Shown here: positions 48,938 through 58,846 of the stretch, in pieces
How the letters are laid out: each line of letters starts with the position of its first letter
Position numbering within the stretch: the stretch's first letter is position 1
Assembly: GCA_963838795.1 (NCBI GenBank)
Contig: CAWISL010000007.1
Span: 1 to 64,000, forward strand
Direction of reading: 5' to 3'
Length of the DNA: 64,000 nucleotides
Source of the DNA: JAIBJN01 sp963838795
GTDB lineage: Bacteria; Actinomycetota; Thermoleophilia; Gaiellales; Gaiellaceae
Translations under genes and position numbers: made by a program
Notes under the pieces: generated by a model
What the model was told of the DNA's origin: nothing
Databases searched by the model: none
Seen by the model: only the letters and a program-made list of their open reading frames with translations

Positions 48938-50821
48938 CTAGGCGGCGACCGCCGTCGCCGGCTCCTCGTAGAGCGCGGCGAGAAAGGCCGGGGACTCGAC
49001 GAGCGGGCGCCACCCTTCCGCCTCGTCGTCGAGGCCGAGCTGCGCGAAGACCTCGCGGGCCCAGGGGCTTCGTCGCTCGGGCTCGGCCTGCCACTCGGCG
49101 AGAAGCAGCCGCCGGAGCTCCTCCAAGCGCGGCGGGGTCTCGAAGATCTCCTTGACGACGAGCTGTGGCGTCACCGTCCCGTTCCAGTGGTTGGCCGTGA
49201 GCTTGAAGGCGACGTCGTACCGTCCCGGCTGACGGAAGCGGTCGACGGCGGCGCCCCGCCCGAAGGCGACCGCGCCGGACCGGGTGCCGGCGGCGGTGAC
49301 CGCCAGCCGCAGGTGCTTTCCGTCGCCGATCTGGGCGAGATCGGACAGCTCCGCGCCGACCGCCAGCAGCGTCACGTTCGGGTTTCCGAGGCCGAAGGGA
49401 GCCAGACGCTCCAGCTCCTCGCAGAGCCCGAGGGTCAGCTCGCTTCCGCGCACGACCGCGTCGACCGGGGTCACCGGCCTGAGATCCTCCGGCGTGAGCA
49501 CGCCCGCCGCGTGCCCGGCGAAGGCCTCGGCGAAGGCCTCGACCTGGTCGGGCGCGATCGAGAGGCCGGCGGCGGCGCGGTGGCCGCCCCAACGGCCGAG
49601 CAGGTGCGAGCAGGCGCCGAGCGCTCCGTGCAGGTCGAAGGAGGCAACCGAGCGGCCCGAGCCGACCCAGTCCTCGCCGGGCTCCCCGCCTGCGATCAAC
49701 ACGACCGGCCTGCGGAAGCGCTCGACGAGCCGGGACGCGACGATGCCGATCACCCCCCGATGCCAGTCCTCTCCGGCGATGACGTACCCGAGGCCTCGCC
49801 GCTTCGGCTCCGGCCACTCCTCGACCTGGCGGATCGCGTCCCGCAGGATGCGCTCCTCGACCGCCTGGCGGTCTCGGTTCAGAGCCTCGAGCTCGCTGGC
49901 CAGCCGCCGGGCCTCCACCGCGTCGCTCGTGAGCAGAAGCTCGAGCGCGGCACCGGGATGTCCGAGGCGCCCGGCCGCGTTGATCCGCGGCGCCAGCCGG
50001 AAGGCGACGGCTCCCGTGTCGACCGTCGCGGGATCGACTCCGCTCACGCGCATGAGCGCCTGGAGGCCGGGCTTGTCGGTGCGCGCGAGCCGCCGCATCC
50101 CCGCTGCGACGAGCGCGCGGTTCTCGTCCAGCAGGGGAACCACGTCGGCGACCGTCGCCAGGGCGACGAGGTCGACGTAGCGATCCAGTCCCTCCACCCC
50201 CAGCGCTTCGAGCAGCTTGAAGACGACGCCGGTGCCGCAGAGCTCGGGATAGGGATAGTCCGACGGCCTCGTCGCGACGATCGGGCAGTCCGGCAGGGTC
50301 TCGCCCGGCCGATGGTGATCGGTGACGATCACCTCGAGCCCGGCCGCGCGCGCCTCGGCGATCTCGTCCACGGCCGTGATCCCGCAGTCCACCGTGAGCA
50401 CGAGCGCGCACTCCTCCTCGGCCAGCCGCGCCAGCGTGTCGCGCGCGACCCCGTAGCCCTCTTCGAAGCGGCTGGGAAGGTGCCACTCGACCTCGGCGCC
50501 GAGACTGCGAAGAGCCGTGACCGCGAGCGCGGTCGCGCAGATCCCGTCCACGTCGTAGTCGCCGTGTACGCAGATGCTGCCGCCTGCGGCAATCGTCGTG
50601 CGGACGAGCGCGCAGGCCGCCTCGACGTCGCGCAGCAGGAACGGGTCGTGCCCGGGAGGCTCGGCGGCCAGGAAGGCCCGCGCCGACTCGGGGTCGCCGT
50701 AGCCCCGCCGGACGAGCACGGCTGCCGTCGCGTCGCCGACGCCGAGCGCCTTGGCGAGCTCCCGTACCTCCCTGCGGGGGCACGGACGCATCGTCCAGGT
50801 GCCCTCGTGCATCGAGTCCAC
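48938..50821 (-). CDS. recJ: Single-stranded-DNA exonuclease RecJ
   Basis: A 627-residue RecJ. DHH-family motifs: HGDYDVDGICATA (about residues 88-100), VDCGIT, TDHHRPGE and, in the DHHA1 domain, GRWGGHRAAAGLS. It degrades single-stranded DNA 5' to 3' in repair. No frameshift, in contrast with the neighbours. The ATG at 50821 is used, with others (residue 4, residue 11) possible. Divergent from the hypothetical gene at 50.9 kb. Confidence 0.94.
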   Translation of the reverse strand: MDSMHEGTWTMRPCPRREVRELAKALGVGDATAAVLVRRGYGDPESARAFLAAEPPGHDPFLLRDVEAACALVRTTIAAGGSICVHGDYDVDGICATALAVTALRSLGAEVEWHLPSRFEEGYGVARDTLARLAEEECALVLTVDCGITAVDEIAEARAAGLEVIVTDHHRPGETLPDCPIVATRPSDYPYPELCGTGVVFKLLEALGVEGLDRYVDLVALATVADVVPLLDENRALVAAGMRRLARTDKPGLQALMRVSGVDPATVDTGAVAFRLAPRINAAGRLGHPGAALELLLTSDAVEARRLASELEALNRDRQAVEERILRDAIRQVEEWPEPKRRGLGYVIAGEDWHRGVIGIVASRLVERFRRPVVLIAGGEPGEDWVGSGRSVASFDLHGALGACSHLLGRWGGHRAAAGLSIAPDQVEAFAEAFAGHAAGVLTPEDLRPVTPVDAVVRGSELTLGLCEELERLAPFGLGNPNVTLLAVGAELSDLAQIGDGKHLRLAVTAAGTRSGAVAFGRGAAVDRFRQPGRYDVAFKLTANHWNGTVTPQLVVKEIFETPPRLEELRRLLLAEWQAEPERRSPWAREVFAQLGLDDEAEGWRPLVESPAFLAALYEEPATAVAA

Positions 50822-50888
50822 GGTAGGGCCGCGATCGGACGGACCTCCCGGACGCGGGCTCGGAAGGCCACGGCTATCCTCAGACCGG

Positions 50889-51345
50889 GTGAGCGAGACG
50901 AACTACACGTCGGGGGACGACTACGTCGTCGAGTTCCTCGGGTACCGCTTCAGCTTCAACGCGATCGACTTCGAGCAGCGCGTCAACGCCGCGGCGGTGA
51001 GGCTTCGGCTCGTCGAGCCGGGCGAGCTGGAGGAGGCGGAGACCGTCCGACCTCGTCGAGCTCACCGCCCACGGCCGGATCGACGAGCCGCAGAGCGGCC
51101 TCGGCGAGTACCTCGTCCGCCACTGGGAGCGCGTCGCCCTCGTCAACGACGAATCGCTCGTCTACTGGCTCCGCAAGCTCATCTTCCGCGGGGCCTGGCT
51201 CGACCAGCGCGTGAAGGACAATCTCCTCGAGATCGATTGGGACGGCGACACCGCGGAGTTCGGCTATCGCGAGCCGGACGGCGGCCGCGCCCTGCTCGAG
51301 CTCGCGCCCGTCCCCTCGTGGCACGAGCTCCAGTTCAGGCGTTAG
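50889..51345 (+). CDS. Conserved-type hypothetical protein, with one frameshift
   Basis: The GTG at 50889 gives VSETNYTSGDDYVVEFLGYR, with sensible composition to about 51045, where the frame changes; removing one C (in GTCCGACC) continues into a further 98 or so residues of protein-like sequence ending at 51345 (151 residues rejoined). No membrane segment or known motif. I do not recognise it. Convergent with ruvB, whose stop is 13 bases away. Confidence 0.55.
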
Positions 51346-51358
51346 GAGCCGCCGAGCC

Positions 51359-52370
51359 CTAGAAAAGCACGTCCTCGACGGCGATGCCGCCGACGTAGGC
51401 CCTGCCGAGCTTCGTCACCATGCGACCTCTCGGCGTCCGTTGGATAAGGCCCGAGCTGGAGCAGGTACGGCTCGTAGACGTCCTCGATCGTGTCCGGTTC
51501 CTCGCCGAGCGCGACGGCGAGCGTCGAGAGGCCGACGGGGCCGCCGTCGAACTTCTTCACGACGGCGGAGAGGAGCTCGCGGTCGACGCGCTCGAGGCCG
51601 TGGCCGTCGACCTCGAGGAGCTCCAGCGCCTCGCGGGCGACCTCGAGCGTCACGGCGCCGTCATGGCGCACCTCGGCGACGTCGCGCACGCGCCGCAGGA
51701 TCCGGTTCGCGACGCGCGGCGTGCCGCGGGCCCGGCGGGCGATCTCCTCCGCCGCCTCGGCGACGATCTCGACGTCCAGGATGCGGGCCGAGCGGGCGAC
51801 GATGCGCGCCAGCTCGGCCGGCTCGTAGTGCTCGAGCCGGTAGGTCATGCCGAAACGGTCGCGGAGCGGCGTCGTCAGGAGGCCCGTTCGCGTCGTCGCG
51901 CCGACGAGGGTGAACGGGGGCAGGTCGAGCGTGAGCGTCCGCGCGGCCGGCCCCTGACCGACGATGATGTCCAGCCGGAAGTCCTCGAGCGCCGGGTAGA
52001 GGATCTCCTCGACCGCGCGGTTCAGGCGATGGATCTCGTCGACGAAGAGCACGTCGCGCTCCTCGAGCGACGTGAGGATGGCTGCGATGTCGCTTTTTCG
52101 CTCGAGTGCCGGCCCGGCGACGCTCCGCAGGCCGACGCCGAGCTCCTCGCGAACGATGTAGGCGAGGCTCGTCTTTCCGAGGCCAGGAGGGCCGGCGAGG
52201 AGGACGTGGTCGAGCGCCTCGCTCCTCCCCTTCGCGGCCTCGAGCGCGATCGCAAGCTGCTCCTTGACCCGCTCCTGGCCGACGAACTCCTCGAGCGAGC
52301 GCGGGCGCAGCGAGCCGTCGAGCTCCTCCTCGTCGGGGGCGAGGACGGCGGTGGTGACGCGCTCGCTCAT
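51359..52370 (-). CDS. ruvB: Holliday junction helicase subunit RuvB, with one frameshift near the end
   Basis: The AAA+ motor of the branch-migration complex. Walker A GPPGLGKTSLA, Walker B VLFVDEIHRLN and sensor GATTRTGLLTTPLRDRFG are visible. At about 51448 one extra C breaks the frame; corrected, the end reads GLIQRTPRGRMVT and stops at 51359, giving 336 residues. The ATG at 52370 overlaps the ruvA stop (ATGA). Confidence 0.94.
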
Positions 52371-52942
52371 GCGGCGCGAAGCGCCTGGCGGACGCGCTCG
52401 GCCGGCGGCAGGTCGGGGTCGGTGTCGGCGAGCCGCTGCTCGGCCTCGGCCGGCGAGTAGCCGAGCTCCACGAGCGCGTCGCGCGCGACGATGTGGCCGT
52501 CGCCGCGCCCGAGGTGCGGGGCCTCGTCGACGGCATGCGAGCGGCGCGATCCGCTCCTTCAGCTCGAGCACGACCCGCTGGGCGGTCTTCTTGCCGATGC
52601 CCGGGATCGTCTGGAAGAGCGCGGCGTCCTCGCGCACGATCGCGCGCCTGAGCTCGGCCGGCGAGTAGCCGGAGACGATGGCCAGCGCGACCTTCGGGCC
52701 GACGCCCGAGACGGCGAGCAGCTGCTCGAAGAGCTCCCGCTCGGCCGGCGTCGGCGAAGCCGAACAGCTGCAGAGCGTCCTCGCGGACATGCAGGTGCGT
52801 CTCGAGGACGACCTCGTCCGCGCCCTCCGACTTGCGGACGGCCGACGGGGTCGCGAGGAGCGCGGTAGCCGACGCCGCCGACGTCGAGGACGAGCCCGTC
52901 AGCGTCCCGTGCGACCGGCTTCCCACGCAGGCGGGCGATCAT
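52367..52942 (-). CDS. ruvA: Holliday junction DNA-binding subunit RuvA, with three frameshifts
   Basis: RuvA binds Holliday junctions and recruits RuvB. Recognisable in three frames: MIARLRGKPVARDADGLVLD at the start, ETHLHVREDALQLFGFAD, then the helix-hairpin-helix segments LLAVSGVGPKVALAI and FQTIPGIGKKTAQRVVLELK, and a C-terminal domain (ALVELGYSPAEAEQRL). Shifts lie near 52868, 52760 and 52545, each equal to one extra base; corrected length is 190 residues, normal for RuvA. Confidence 0.9.
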
Positions 52943-53441
52943 CGGCGTGCTTCCCGCGATGAGCGAGGAGCGGTGGCGCGAGCGCGTGGCAGATCGCGAC
53001 CGCGAGCGCGTCGGCCGCATGGTGCGGGCGCGGAAGCTCGCGAGAGCCCGAGGACGGCCTTGACCATGCGCTGGACCTGATCCTTCTCGGCCCGCCCGTA
53101 GCCGCACACCGCCTGTTTCACGGTCGCCGGCGGATACTCGGCGCAGGGCACCTCCGCCGTCGCGCACGCGACCAGCGCCGCGCCGCGCGCCTGCCCCACG
53201 GAGAGCGCGATGCGGGCGTCGGCGCCGACGTAGGACTCCTCCAGCGCGACCGCCTCCGGCTCGTGGCGGCGATGAGCTCCGCGACCTCGTCGTGGATCCG
53301 CTTCAGGCGCGCGAGCCAGTGCGTCGCGCGGCGAGGTCTCCCACCAGCCGTACTCCACCGCCTCGAGGCGGCCGCTCCGCTTGCCTGCACGATGCCGAAG
53401 CCGCACGCCGCCGTGCCCGGGTCGATGCCGAGGACCTTCAC
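52899..53441 (-). CDS. ruvC: Holliday junction resolvase RuvC, with several frameshifts
   Basis: The RuvC nuclease. In pieces: VLGIDPGTAACGFGIV (catalytic Asp, GTG start at 53441), LARLKRIHDEVAELIAA, ALEESYVGADARIALSVGQ (second acidic residue), YPPATVKQAVCGYGRAEK and RPHHAADALAVAICHAL (final catalytic His/Asp). The frame changes near 53385, 53330, 53265 and 53050. The exact stop is uncertain: the frame with HHAADA ends at 52899, overlapping ruvA by 44 bases. It cuts the junctions that RuvAB move. Confidence 0.85.
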
Positions 53442-53490
53442 GAGTCGAGGTTAGGCGTCGGCCCGGACGTTCCTGCCCGGCTAGGCCACG

Positions 53491-53715
53491 CTAGGAGAGG
53501 ATGTTCGCCTGACGCCGGGGTTCGCGGCGCACCACTCGCGCAGGTGGCCAACGACCTTGATGCGCTGCTCCGCGTCCGTCAGCGGGCGCTCGGACGTCCG
53601 GAGGACGACGCACCTCGAGGATCTCATGGCTCCGCGGCTCGCTGGGGCACCCGGCTTGTTGCAGATGCGCGCGGAGTGATTCCATGTAGGCGGGATCGCT
53701 GAGCTCGATCTGCAT
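53491..53715 (-). CDS. Small protein between yebC and ruvC, disturbed frame
   Basis: Starts MQIELSDPAYMESLRAHLQQ and, after a change of frame, continues with TSERPLTDAEQRIKVVGHLR and a Trp/Cys-containing end, roughly 74 residues in total. The pieces have protein-like composition and predicted helices. I know no family. Two indels are required, as in its neighbours. It may be transcribed with yebC and ruvC. Confidence 0.45.
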   Translation of the reverse strand: MQIELSDPAYMESLRAHLQQAGCPSEPRSHEILEVRRPPDVRAPADGRGAAHQGRWPPARVVRREPRRQANILS

Positions 53716-53761
53716 GGCCGCACGGAAGTATCGGCGCGCCCTCGGACGGCTTCCGCTGGCC

Positions 53762-54517
53762 TCAGGCCGCGACGGCTTCGAGGATCCCCTCGGGGATGTC
53801 GAAGTTCGCGTAGACGGCCTGCACGTCGTCGTTCTCCTCGAGGGCGTCCATCAGGCGCAGGAGCTTCTTGGCGGTAGTCTCGTCCTCGACGCGACGGTGG
53901 TCTTCGGGAAGCATGGTCAGCTCGGCCGAGTCGAACGGGATGCCCGGCGTCGTCGAGCGCCGCGCGAACGTCGGCGAGATCGTCGGGCGCCGCGATCACC
54001 TGATAGCTGGAGCCGTCGAGCTCGACGTCCTCCGCGCCGCCGTCGGCGGCCACCAGCATGAGCTCGTCCTCGTCCACCGACGCCGGGAACGATGACGACG
54101 CCCTTCCGCTCGAAGAGCCATGCGACCGCGCCGCTCGTCCCCAGGTTGCCGTCGTGCTTGGCGAAGATGTGCCGGACCTCGGCCGCCGTACGGTTCCGGT
54201 TGTCAGTCAGCGCCTCGACGAAGACCGCGACGCCGCCGTCCCCGTAGCCCTCGTACGTGACCGTCTCGTAGGACTCGCCCTCCGCCGCCGCTCCGGAGCC
54301 CGCGGGCGATCGCCCGCTCGATGTTCTCCTTGGGCATGGAGCTGTCGCGCGCCTTCTGGATCGCAGTCGCGAGCGTCGCGTTCCCGTCGGGGTCCGGGCC
54401 GCCCTCACGCGCTGCGACGATGATCGCGCGCGTGAGCTTGGAGAAGAGCTTGCCGCGCTTCGCGTCTGCGGCGCCCTTCTTGTGCTTGATGCTGGACCAC
54501 TTGCTATGCCCGGACAT
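53762..54517 (-). CDS. yebC: YebC/PmpR family protein, with three frameshifts
   Basis: A conserved family of translation or transcription factors. MSGHSKWSSIKHKKGAADAK is the diagnostic start; SMPKENIERAIARG, VTYEGYGDGGVAVFVEALTD and NRNRTAAEVRHIF follow, and the end reads DDVQAVYANFDIPE. Frame changes near 54298, 54088 and 53945, each equal to one extra base; corrected length is 250 residues, exactly the family norm. The pdxT-yebC-ruvC order matches actinobacteria. Confidence 0.92.
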
Positions 54518-54525
54518 GTCCAACC

Positions 54526-55077
54526 TCACGGCATTAGCTCGAGAAAGCGCTCATGTACGCGGGTGTCGTCGGTGAGCTCGGGGTGGAACGAGGCGGCGAG
54601 GACTCGCCCCTCGCGGACCAATACCGGCTCGTCCCTGAGGCGACCGACCACCTGCACGCCAGGCCCGGCCTCGACGATCCGCGGCGCGCGGATGAAGACG
54701 CCCTTGAGCGGCGTCTCGTCGCCCTCGAGCTCGACGTCCGCCTCGAAGCTGGCCACCTGTCGCCCGTAGGCGTTCCGCGCGACGGCGACGTCGAGCACCC
54801 CGAGGTGGGAGCGGTCGAAGAGGATCATGCCCGCGCACGTCCCGAACAGCGCTCCCGGAAAGGCCGACACGGGCTCCTCGAGCTCGCCCACGCGCATCAG
54901 CCGCCCGATGGCGGTGGACTCGCCTCCCGGAACGACGAGCCCGTCGAGGCTCAGGAGCTGATCCGGCTGCCGCACCTCGATCACGTCGGCGCCGAGCCGC
55001 CGCAGCATCCGGGCGTGCTCGCGAAAGTTGCCCTGGACCGCCAGGACGCCGATGCGACGCGACTCGCTCATCTCCAC
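54526..55077 (-). CDS. pdxT: Pyridoxal 5'-phosphate synthase glutaminase subunit
   Basis: A 183-residue class I glutaminase supplying ammonia to PdxS for vitamin B6 synthesis. VPGGESTAIGRLM, the catalytic Cys in FGTCAGMILF and the His-Glu in SFHPELTDD are present. The start is the GTG at 55077 or the ATG two codons later. It starts 101 bases after the pdxS stop. Confidence 0.94.
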   Translation of the reverse strand: MEMSESRRIGVLAVQGNFREHARMLRRLGADVIEVRQPDQLLSLDGLVVPGGESTAIGRLMRVGELEEPVSAFPGALFGTCAGMILFDRSHLGVLDVAVARNAYGRQVASFEADVELEGDETPLKGVFIRAPRIVEAGPGVQVVGRLRDEPVLVREGRVLAASFHPELTDDTRVHERFLELMP

Positions 55078-55178
55078 GTGAAACTGTACCCCCGGGCCTT
55101 CGGCCCCTCGCCCCCGCTTTCGAGCCTATCTGCGGAAACGTCACGACTGTGTGACCGGAGAGCGCCGATATGCGCGCG

Positions 55179-56063
55179 CTACCAGCCGCGCGCTTCGAGC
55201 AGCTCTTCCGGCGGGAGCGCGGCGGCGTCGAGTCCGCGCATGGGCTCGCCCAGGCCGGTGGAGACGCGCGCGAGCGTCTCGGGGTCGGAGTAGTGCGTGG
55301 TCGCCTCGACGATTGCCTTGCCGCGAGCGAGCGGGTCGGCGGACTTGAAGATGCCGGAGCCGACGAAGACGCCGTCGGCGCCCAGCTGCATGCAAAGAGC
55401 CGCGTCGGCCGGAGTGGCGATGCCCCCCGCCGTGAAGGTGACGACCGGAAGGCGCCCGTTCTCGGCCACCCAGCGCACGAGCTCGAGCGGGGCCTGCAGC
55501 TCCTTGGCCTCCGTGTAGAGCTCGTCCTCGTCCAGAGTGCGCAGGCGGCGCATGTCGCCGAAGACCGCCCGCATGTGCCGAACGGCGTTGACGATGTCGC
55601 CCGTGCCCGCCTCGCCCTTCGTGCGGATCATGGCCGCGCCCTCCCCCAGGCGCCGGAGCGCCTCGCCCAGGTTCCGGCAGCCGCACACGAAGGGGACGCG
55701 GAAGGCCCACTTGTCGATGTGGTGGCGCTCGTCGGCGGGCGTGAGCACCTCGCTCTCGTCGATGTAGTCGACCTCGAGCGCCTCCAGGATCTGCGCCTCG
55801 ACGAAGTGCCCGATCCGCGCCTTCGCCATCACCGGGATCGAGACCGCCTCCTGGATCTCGCGGATCTTCGTCGGGTCGGCCATGCGCGCGACTCCGCCTT
55901 CGGCGCGGATGTCGGCAGGCACACGCTCCAGGGCCATCGCGGCCACCGCGCCCGATTCCTCCGCGATCCGTGCCTGCTCGGCAGTCGTGACGTCCATGAT
56001 CACGCCGCCCTTCAGCATCTCGGCGAGACCGCTCTTGACCCGCATCGTTCCGAGCTCTGCCAT
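55179..56063 (-). CDS. pdxS: Pyridoxal 5'-phosphate synthase lyase subunit
   Basis: A 294-residue PdxS TIM barrel that builds PLP from ribose 5-phosphate, glyceraldehyde 3-phosphate and ammonia. GGVIMDVTTAEQARIAEESG, VMAKARIGHFVEAQ (active Lys region) and GEAGTGDIVNAVRHMR are diagnostic. Full length, no indel. First gene of the pdxS-pdxT-yebC-ruv series. Confidence 0.96.
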   Translation of the reverse strand: MAELGTMRVKSGLAEMLKGGVIMDVTTAEQARIAEESGAVAAMALERVPADIRAEGGVARMADPTKIREIQEAVSIPVMAKARIGHFVEAQILEALEVDYIDESEVLTPADERHHIDKWAFRVPFVCGCRNLGEALRRLGEGAAMIRTKGEAGTGDIVNAVRHMRAVFGDMRRLRTLDEDELYTEAKELQAPLELVRWVAENGRLPVVTFTAGGIATPADAALCMQLGADGVFVGSGIFKSADPLARGKAIVEATTHYSDPETLARVSTGLGEPMRGLDAAALPPEELLEARGW

Positions 56064-56076
56064 GCCGAGAGTCTAT

Positions 56077-56245
56077 CTAGGAGGCTTTGGCGGAACGTCG
56101 CTCGTTGCCGGGGTGCGATGGTCGTTCCGAGACAAGGACGCAAAAGCGCTCGTAGCCGGGGGCTACGGGCGCGACTGAGGACGCAGCTATCGGGGCGAGC
56201 AGGGCGGCCCGGCGGCACAGACTGCGTTTCGTCAAGGCCTCCTAG
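56077..56245. repeat. Inverted repeat flanking the pdxS upstream region
   Basis: CTAGGAGGCTTT (56077-56088) and AAGGCCTCCTAG (56234-56245) match in inverse orientation at 11 of 12 positions, 145 bases apart. They bracket the gap between pdxS and the next gene upstream. The gap itself holds no gene. Could be chance, a regulatory pair, or the trace of an insertion. Confidence 0.3.
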
Positions 56246-58062
56246 GAGCCGAGGAGCTCAAGGGCCGCGCTCGGCTCCTTGAAGGGCGGGATGACGTAGA
56301 TTCCGGCCGCCCGCGAGCGCGCGCCTTCAGCGAGCTGGCGCGCCAGCGAGAAGCCGACCGCCCGCGCGTCCGCCCCGGCCCCTGCGAGCCGCTCCTGCAC
56401 GGCGTCCGGAATCGTGATTCCGGGAACCTCGTTGTGGAGCCGAAGCGCGAGCTGGTAGCTCGACAGCGGCCACACGCCGACGAGGAGCGGGATCGGTGAC
56501 TCGCCCCCGAGTCGGTCGAGGAAGCGATCGAGGTAGCCGAGGTCGAAGAGGGCCTGCGTCATCGCAAAGCGGGCGCCCGCGTCCACCTTCTCCCGGAAGC
56601 GCTCGAGCTCGCGGTCGAGGTCGTCGGACGACGGGTTCACGGCGACCCCGACGTAGAAAGAGGTAGGCGCGTCGATCGCCTTCCCGGAGAAGTCCTCGCC
56701 GCGATTGAGGTGCCCGAGCAGCGAGACGAGCCCGATCGCGTCGACGTCGTAGACGCCGCTCGAGCCCGGATAGTCGCCGACGTGCGGCGGGTCGCCGGTT
56801 ACCGCGAGGACGTTCCTGACGCCTTCGGCGTGGGCGCCGAGAAGCTGGGACTGGAGACCCATGATCGAAGCGTCGCGGGGCGTCACGTGCGGGATCGTCT
56901 CGATCCCCACCGAGCGCTCGAGCACGACCGCGGCCATGAGCGCCGACAGCCTCGCCCGCGCCATGGGGTTGTCGTTGATGTCCACGACGTGCACGGCTCC
57001 GGAGGCCTGCAGACGGACGGCCACACCCACCATCGCCTCCATGTTCGTCCCTTTAGGCGGGTCGAGCTCGACGGAGACGACCCACTCGCCCGCCCGGAGC
57101 CGCTCCTCGAGCAGCGTGCGGCCGGGCGCGGGCGCCGGGCCGGCGACGACCTCGCGCTCGATCACGAAGAGGGGAACGCGCGGCTCGCGCCCCTCCTCCA
57201 CGGCCGCCCGGATGGCCGCGATCTGGGCCGGCGTCGTCCCGCAGCAGCCGCCGATCAGCCTCGCGCCCTGGCTACGCGCCTGCGCGGCGAACTCGGCGAA
57301 GTAGTCGGGCGTCGCGTGCGGGTAGACGATGCGCCCGCCGCTGCGGCTGGGCAGGCCGACATTGGGCTGGGCCGTCAGCGGCAGGCCGTCCGCGCCCGCC
57401 TTCATCTCGCCGAGCGCGGCCAGAGCCGCCTGAGGGCCGAGGCCGCAGTTTGCTCCGGCGGCAACGACGCCGAGCGTGCTTAGGTGCTCGGCTGCCTCCC
57501 GCGCGTGGACGCCGGCGAGGGTCTGGCCGTCCTCGTCGAACGTGAGCTGCGCGACGATCGGGAGCGAGGAGACGGCCTGGACGGCCCGGATCGCCGTTTC
57601 GAGCTCGTCGAGGTCGTAGAAGGTCTCGACGAGGAAGAGGTCGACGCCGCGGCCCTCGAGCAGGCGTGCCTGTTCGTGGAAGACCGCGTAGGCGTCCTCG
57701 GCGCCCGTCGACCCTTCGAGGTCGCCCAGCGGGCCGATCGCGCCGCCGATCAGGGCGGGGAGCCCGGCGACCTCGCGCGCCTCGCGCGCCAGCTTCACGC
57801 CCTGCTCGACGATCTCCTCGAGGCGATCGTCGAGGAACTGCGCGGAGAGCTTGCGGCGGTTGGCCCCGAAGGTGTTCGTCTCGATCAGCTCGGCCCCGGC
57901 CCGGATGAATCCCGAGTGAACGCCGATCACGGCTTCGGGAGCCTTGAGGTTCGCCTCCTCTGGACAGCGCAGGCGCGAGACTGCAGCGCTCAGGAGCGCG
58001 CCGGTGCCTCCGTCGCCGACGATGACACGGTCTTCGGCCAGCCGTTCTTCGAGCCTGCTCAT
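56242..58062 (-). CDS. Bifunctional homocysteine S-methyltransferase / methylenetetrahydrofolate reductase
   Basis: A 606-residue fusion. The N-terminal half (about 1-290) is a homocysteine S-methyltransferase with the zinc Cys in GANCGLGP and GGCCGTTP; the C-terminal half (about 320-600) is a MetF-like barrel with VVSVELDPPKG, VLAVTGDPPHVGDYPG and DAGARFAMTQALFD. Such fusions couple methyl-THF formation to methionine-related methyl transfer in Firmicutes and some actinobacteria. Stand-alone gene, divergent from nucS. Confidence 0.92.
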   Translation of the reverse strand: MSRLEERLAEDRVIVGDGGTGALLSAAVSRLRCPEEANLKAPEAVIGVHSGFIRAGAELIETNTFGANRRKLSAQFLDDRLEEIVEQGVKLAREAREVAGLPALIGGAIGPLGDLEGSTGAEDAYAVFHEQARLLEGRGVDLFLVETFYDLDELETAIRAVQAVSSLPIVAQLTFDEDGQTLAGVHAREAAEHLSTLGVVAAGANCGLGPQAALAALGEMKAGADGLPLTAQPNVGLPSRSGGRIVYPHATPDYFAEFAAQARSQGARLIGGCCGTTPAQIAAIRAAVEEGREPRVPLFVIEREVVAGPAPAPGRTLLEERLRAGEWVVSVELDPPKGTNMEAMVGVAVRLQASGAVHVVDINDNPMARARLSALMAAVVLERSVGIETIPHVTPRDASIMGLQSQLLGAHAEGVRNVLAVTGDPPHVGDYPGSSGVYDVDAIGLVSLLGHLNRGEDFSGKAIDAPTSFYVGVAVNPSSDDLDRELERFREKVDAGARFAMTQALFDLGYLDRFLDRLGGESPIPLLVGVWPLSSYQLALRLHNEVPGITIPDAVQERLAGAGADARAVGFSLARQLAEGARSRAAGIYVIPPFKEPSAALELLGS

Positions 58063-58127
58063 CCCGCACTGAGCCTAGCGCCCGCGACTAGCGGACACGT
58101 CCGAAAGCGCCGGTACGGTCCGCGATC

Positions 58128-58805
58128 GTGCGCCTGATCGTCGCCCGCTGCGAGGTGCGCTACACCGGTCGTCTCACGGCGCTGCTGCCGGAGTCCAACC
58201 GCCTGCTCATGCTCAAGTCGGACGGCTCCGTGCTCGTGCACGCCGACGCCGGCGGCTACAAGCCGCTGAACTGGATGACACCACCGACGGTGATCGAGGA
58301 GGAGGGCGACCCCCTCGAGCGCCTCGTCGTCCGTAAGCGCGCGGGCAAGAGCGAGGATCGCCTCGAGATCGTGGTTCACGAGGTCGTCAGCGACATTGCC
58401 CACGAGATGGGCGAGGCGGCGCCGCTCGCCAAGGACGGCGTCGAGCGCGACCTCCAGGAAGCGCTCGCTGCGCATCCGGAGGCTCTCGGCACGGGCCTCC
58501 GTCTCGTTCGACGGGAGTGGCCAACCGACCTAGGCCCGGTCGACCTCATGTGCCGCCACGGCGAGGAATGGGTCGCGGTCGAGATCAAGCGCGTGGGCAC
58601 GATCGATGCCGTCGAGCAGCTCTCCCGCTACCTCGAACGCATCCGCGAAGACGTCGCCAAGGCGAGCTGCCGCGGCATCCTGGCCGCCCAGCGCATCCCG
58701 CCGCAGGCAGCGACCCTGGCGGCCACGCGGGGCGTCACGTGCGTCGAGGTCGACCTGGAGCTCCTCCGAGGCGAGCGCGAGCCCGACCTCACGCTGTTCG
58801 CGTGA
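58128..58805 (+). CDS. nucS: NucS/EndoMS mismatch-specific endonuclease
   Basis: A 225-residue NucS. N-terminal DNA-binding half (MRLIVARCEVRYTGRL), and a C-terminal RecB-like nuclease with the active-site D...E-x-K in PVDLMCRHGEEW-VAVEIKR. In actinobacteria NucS replaces MutS/MutL mismatch repair (established). The start is the GTG at 58128. Stand-alone, divergent from the methyltransferase fusion. Confidence 0.95.
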   Translation: MRLIVARCEVRYTGRLTALLPESNRLLMLKSDGSVLVHADAGGYKPLNWMTPPTVIEEEGDPLERLVVRKRAGKSEDRLEIVVHEVVSDIAHEMGEAAPLAKDGVERDLQEALAAHPEALGTGLRLVRREWPTDLGPVDLMCRHGEEWVAVEIKRVGTIDAVEQLSRYLERIREDVAKASCRGILAAQRIPPQAATLAATRGVTCVEVDLELLRGEREPDLTLFA

Positions 58806-58846
58806 GGCATCCGACCGCGGACGGCCTCCGTATACCGGCGTGACCG

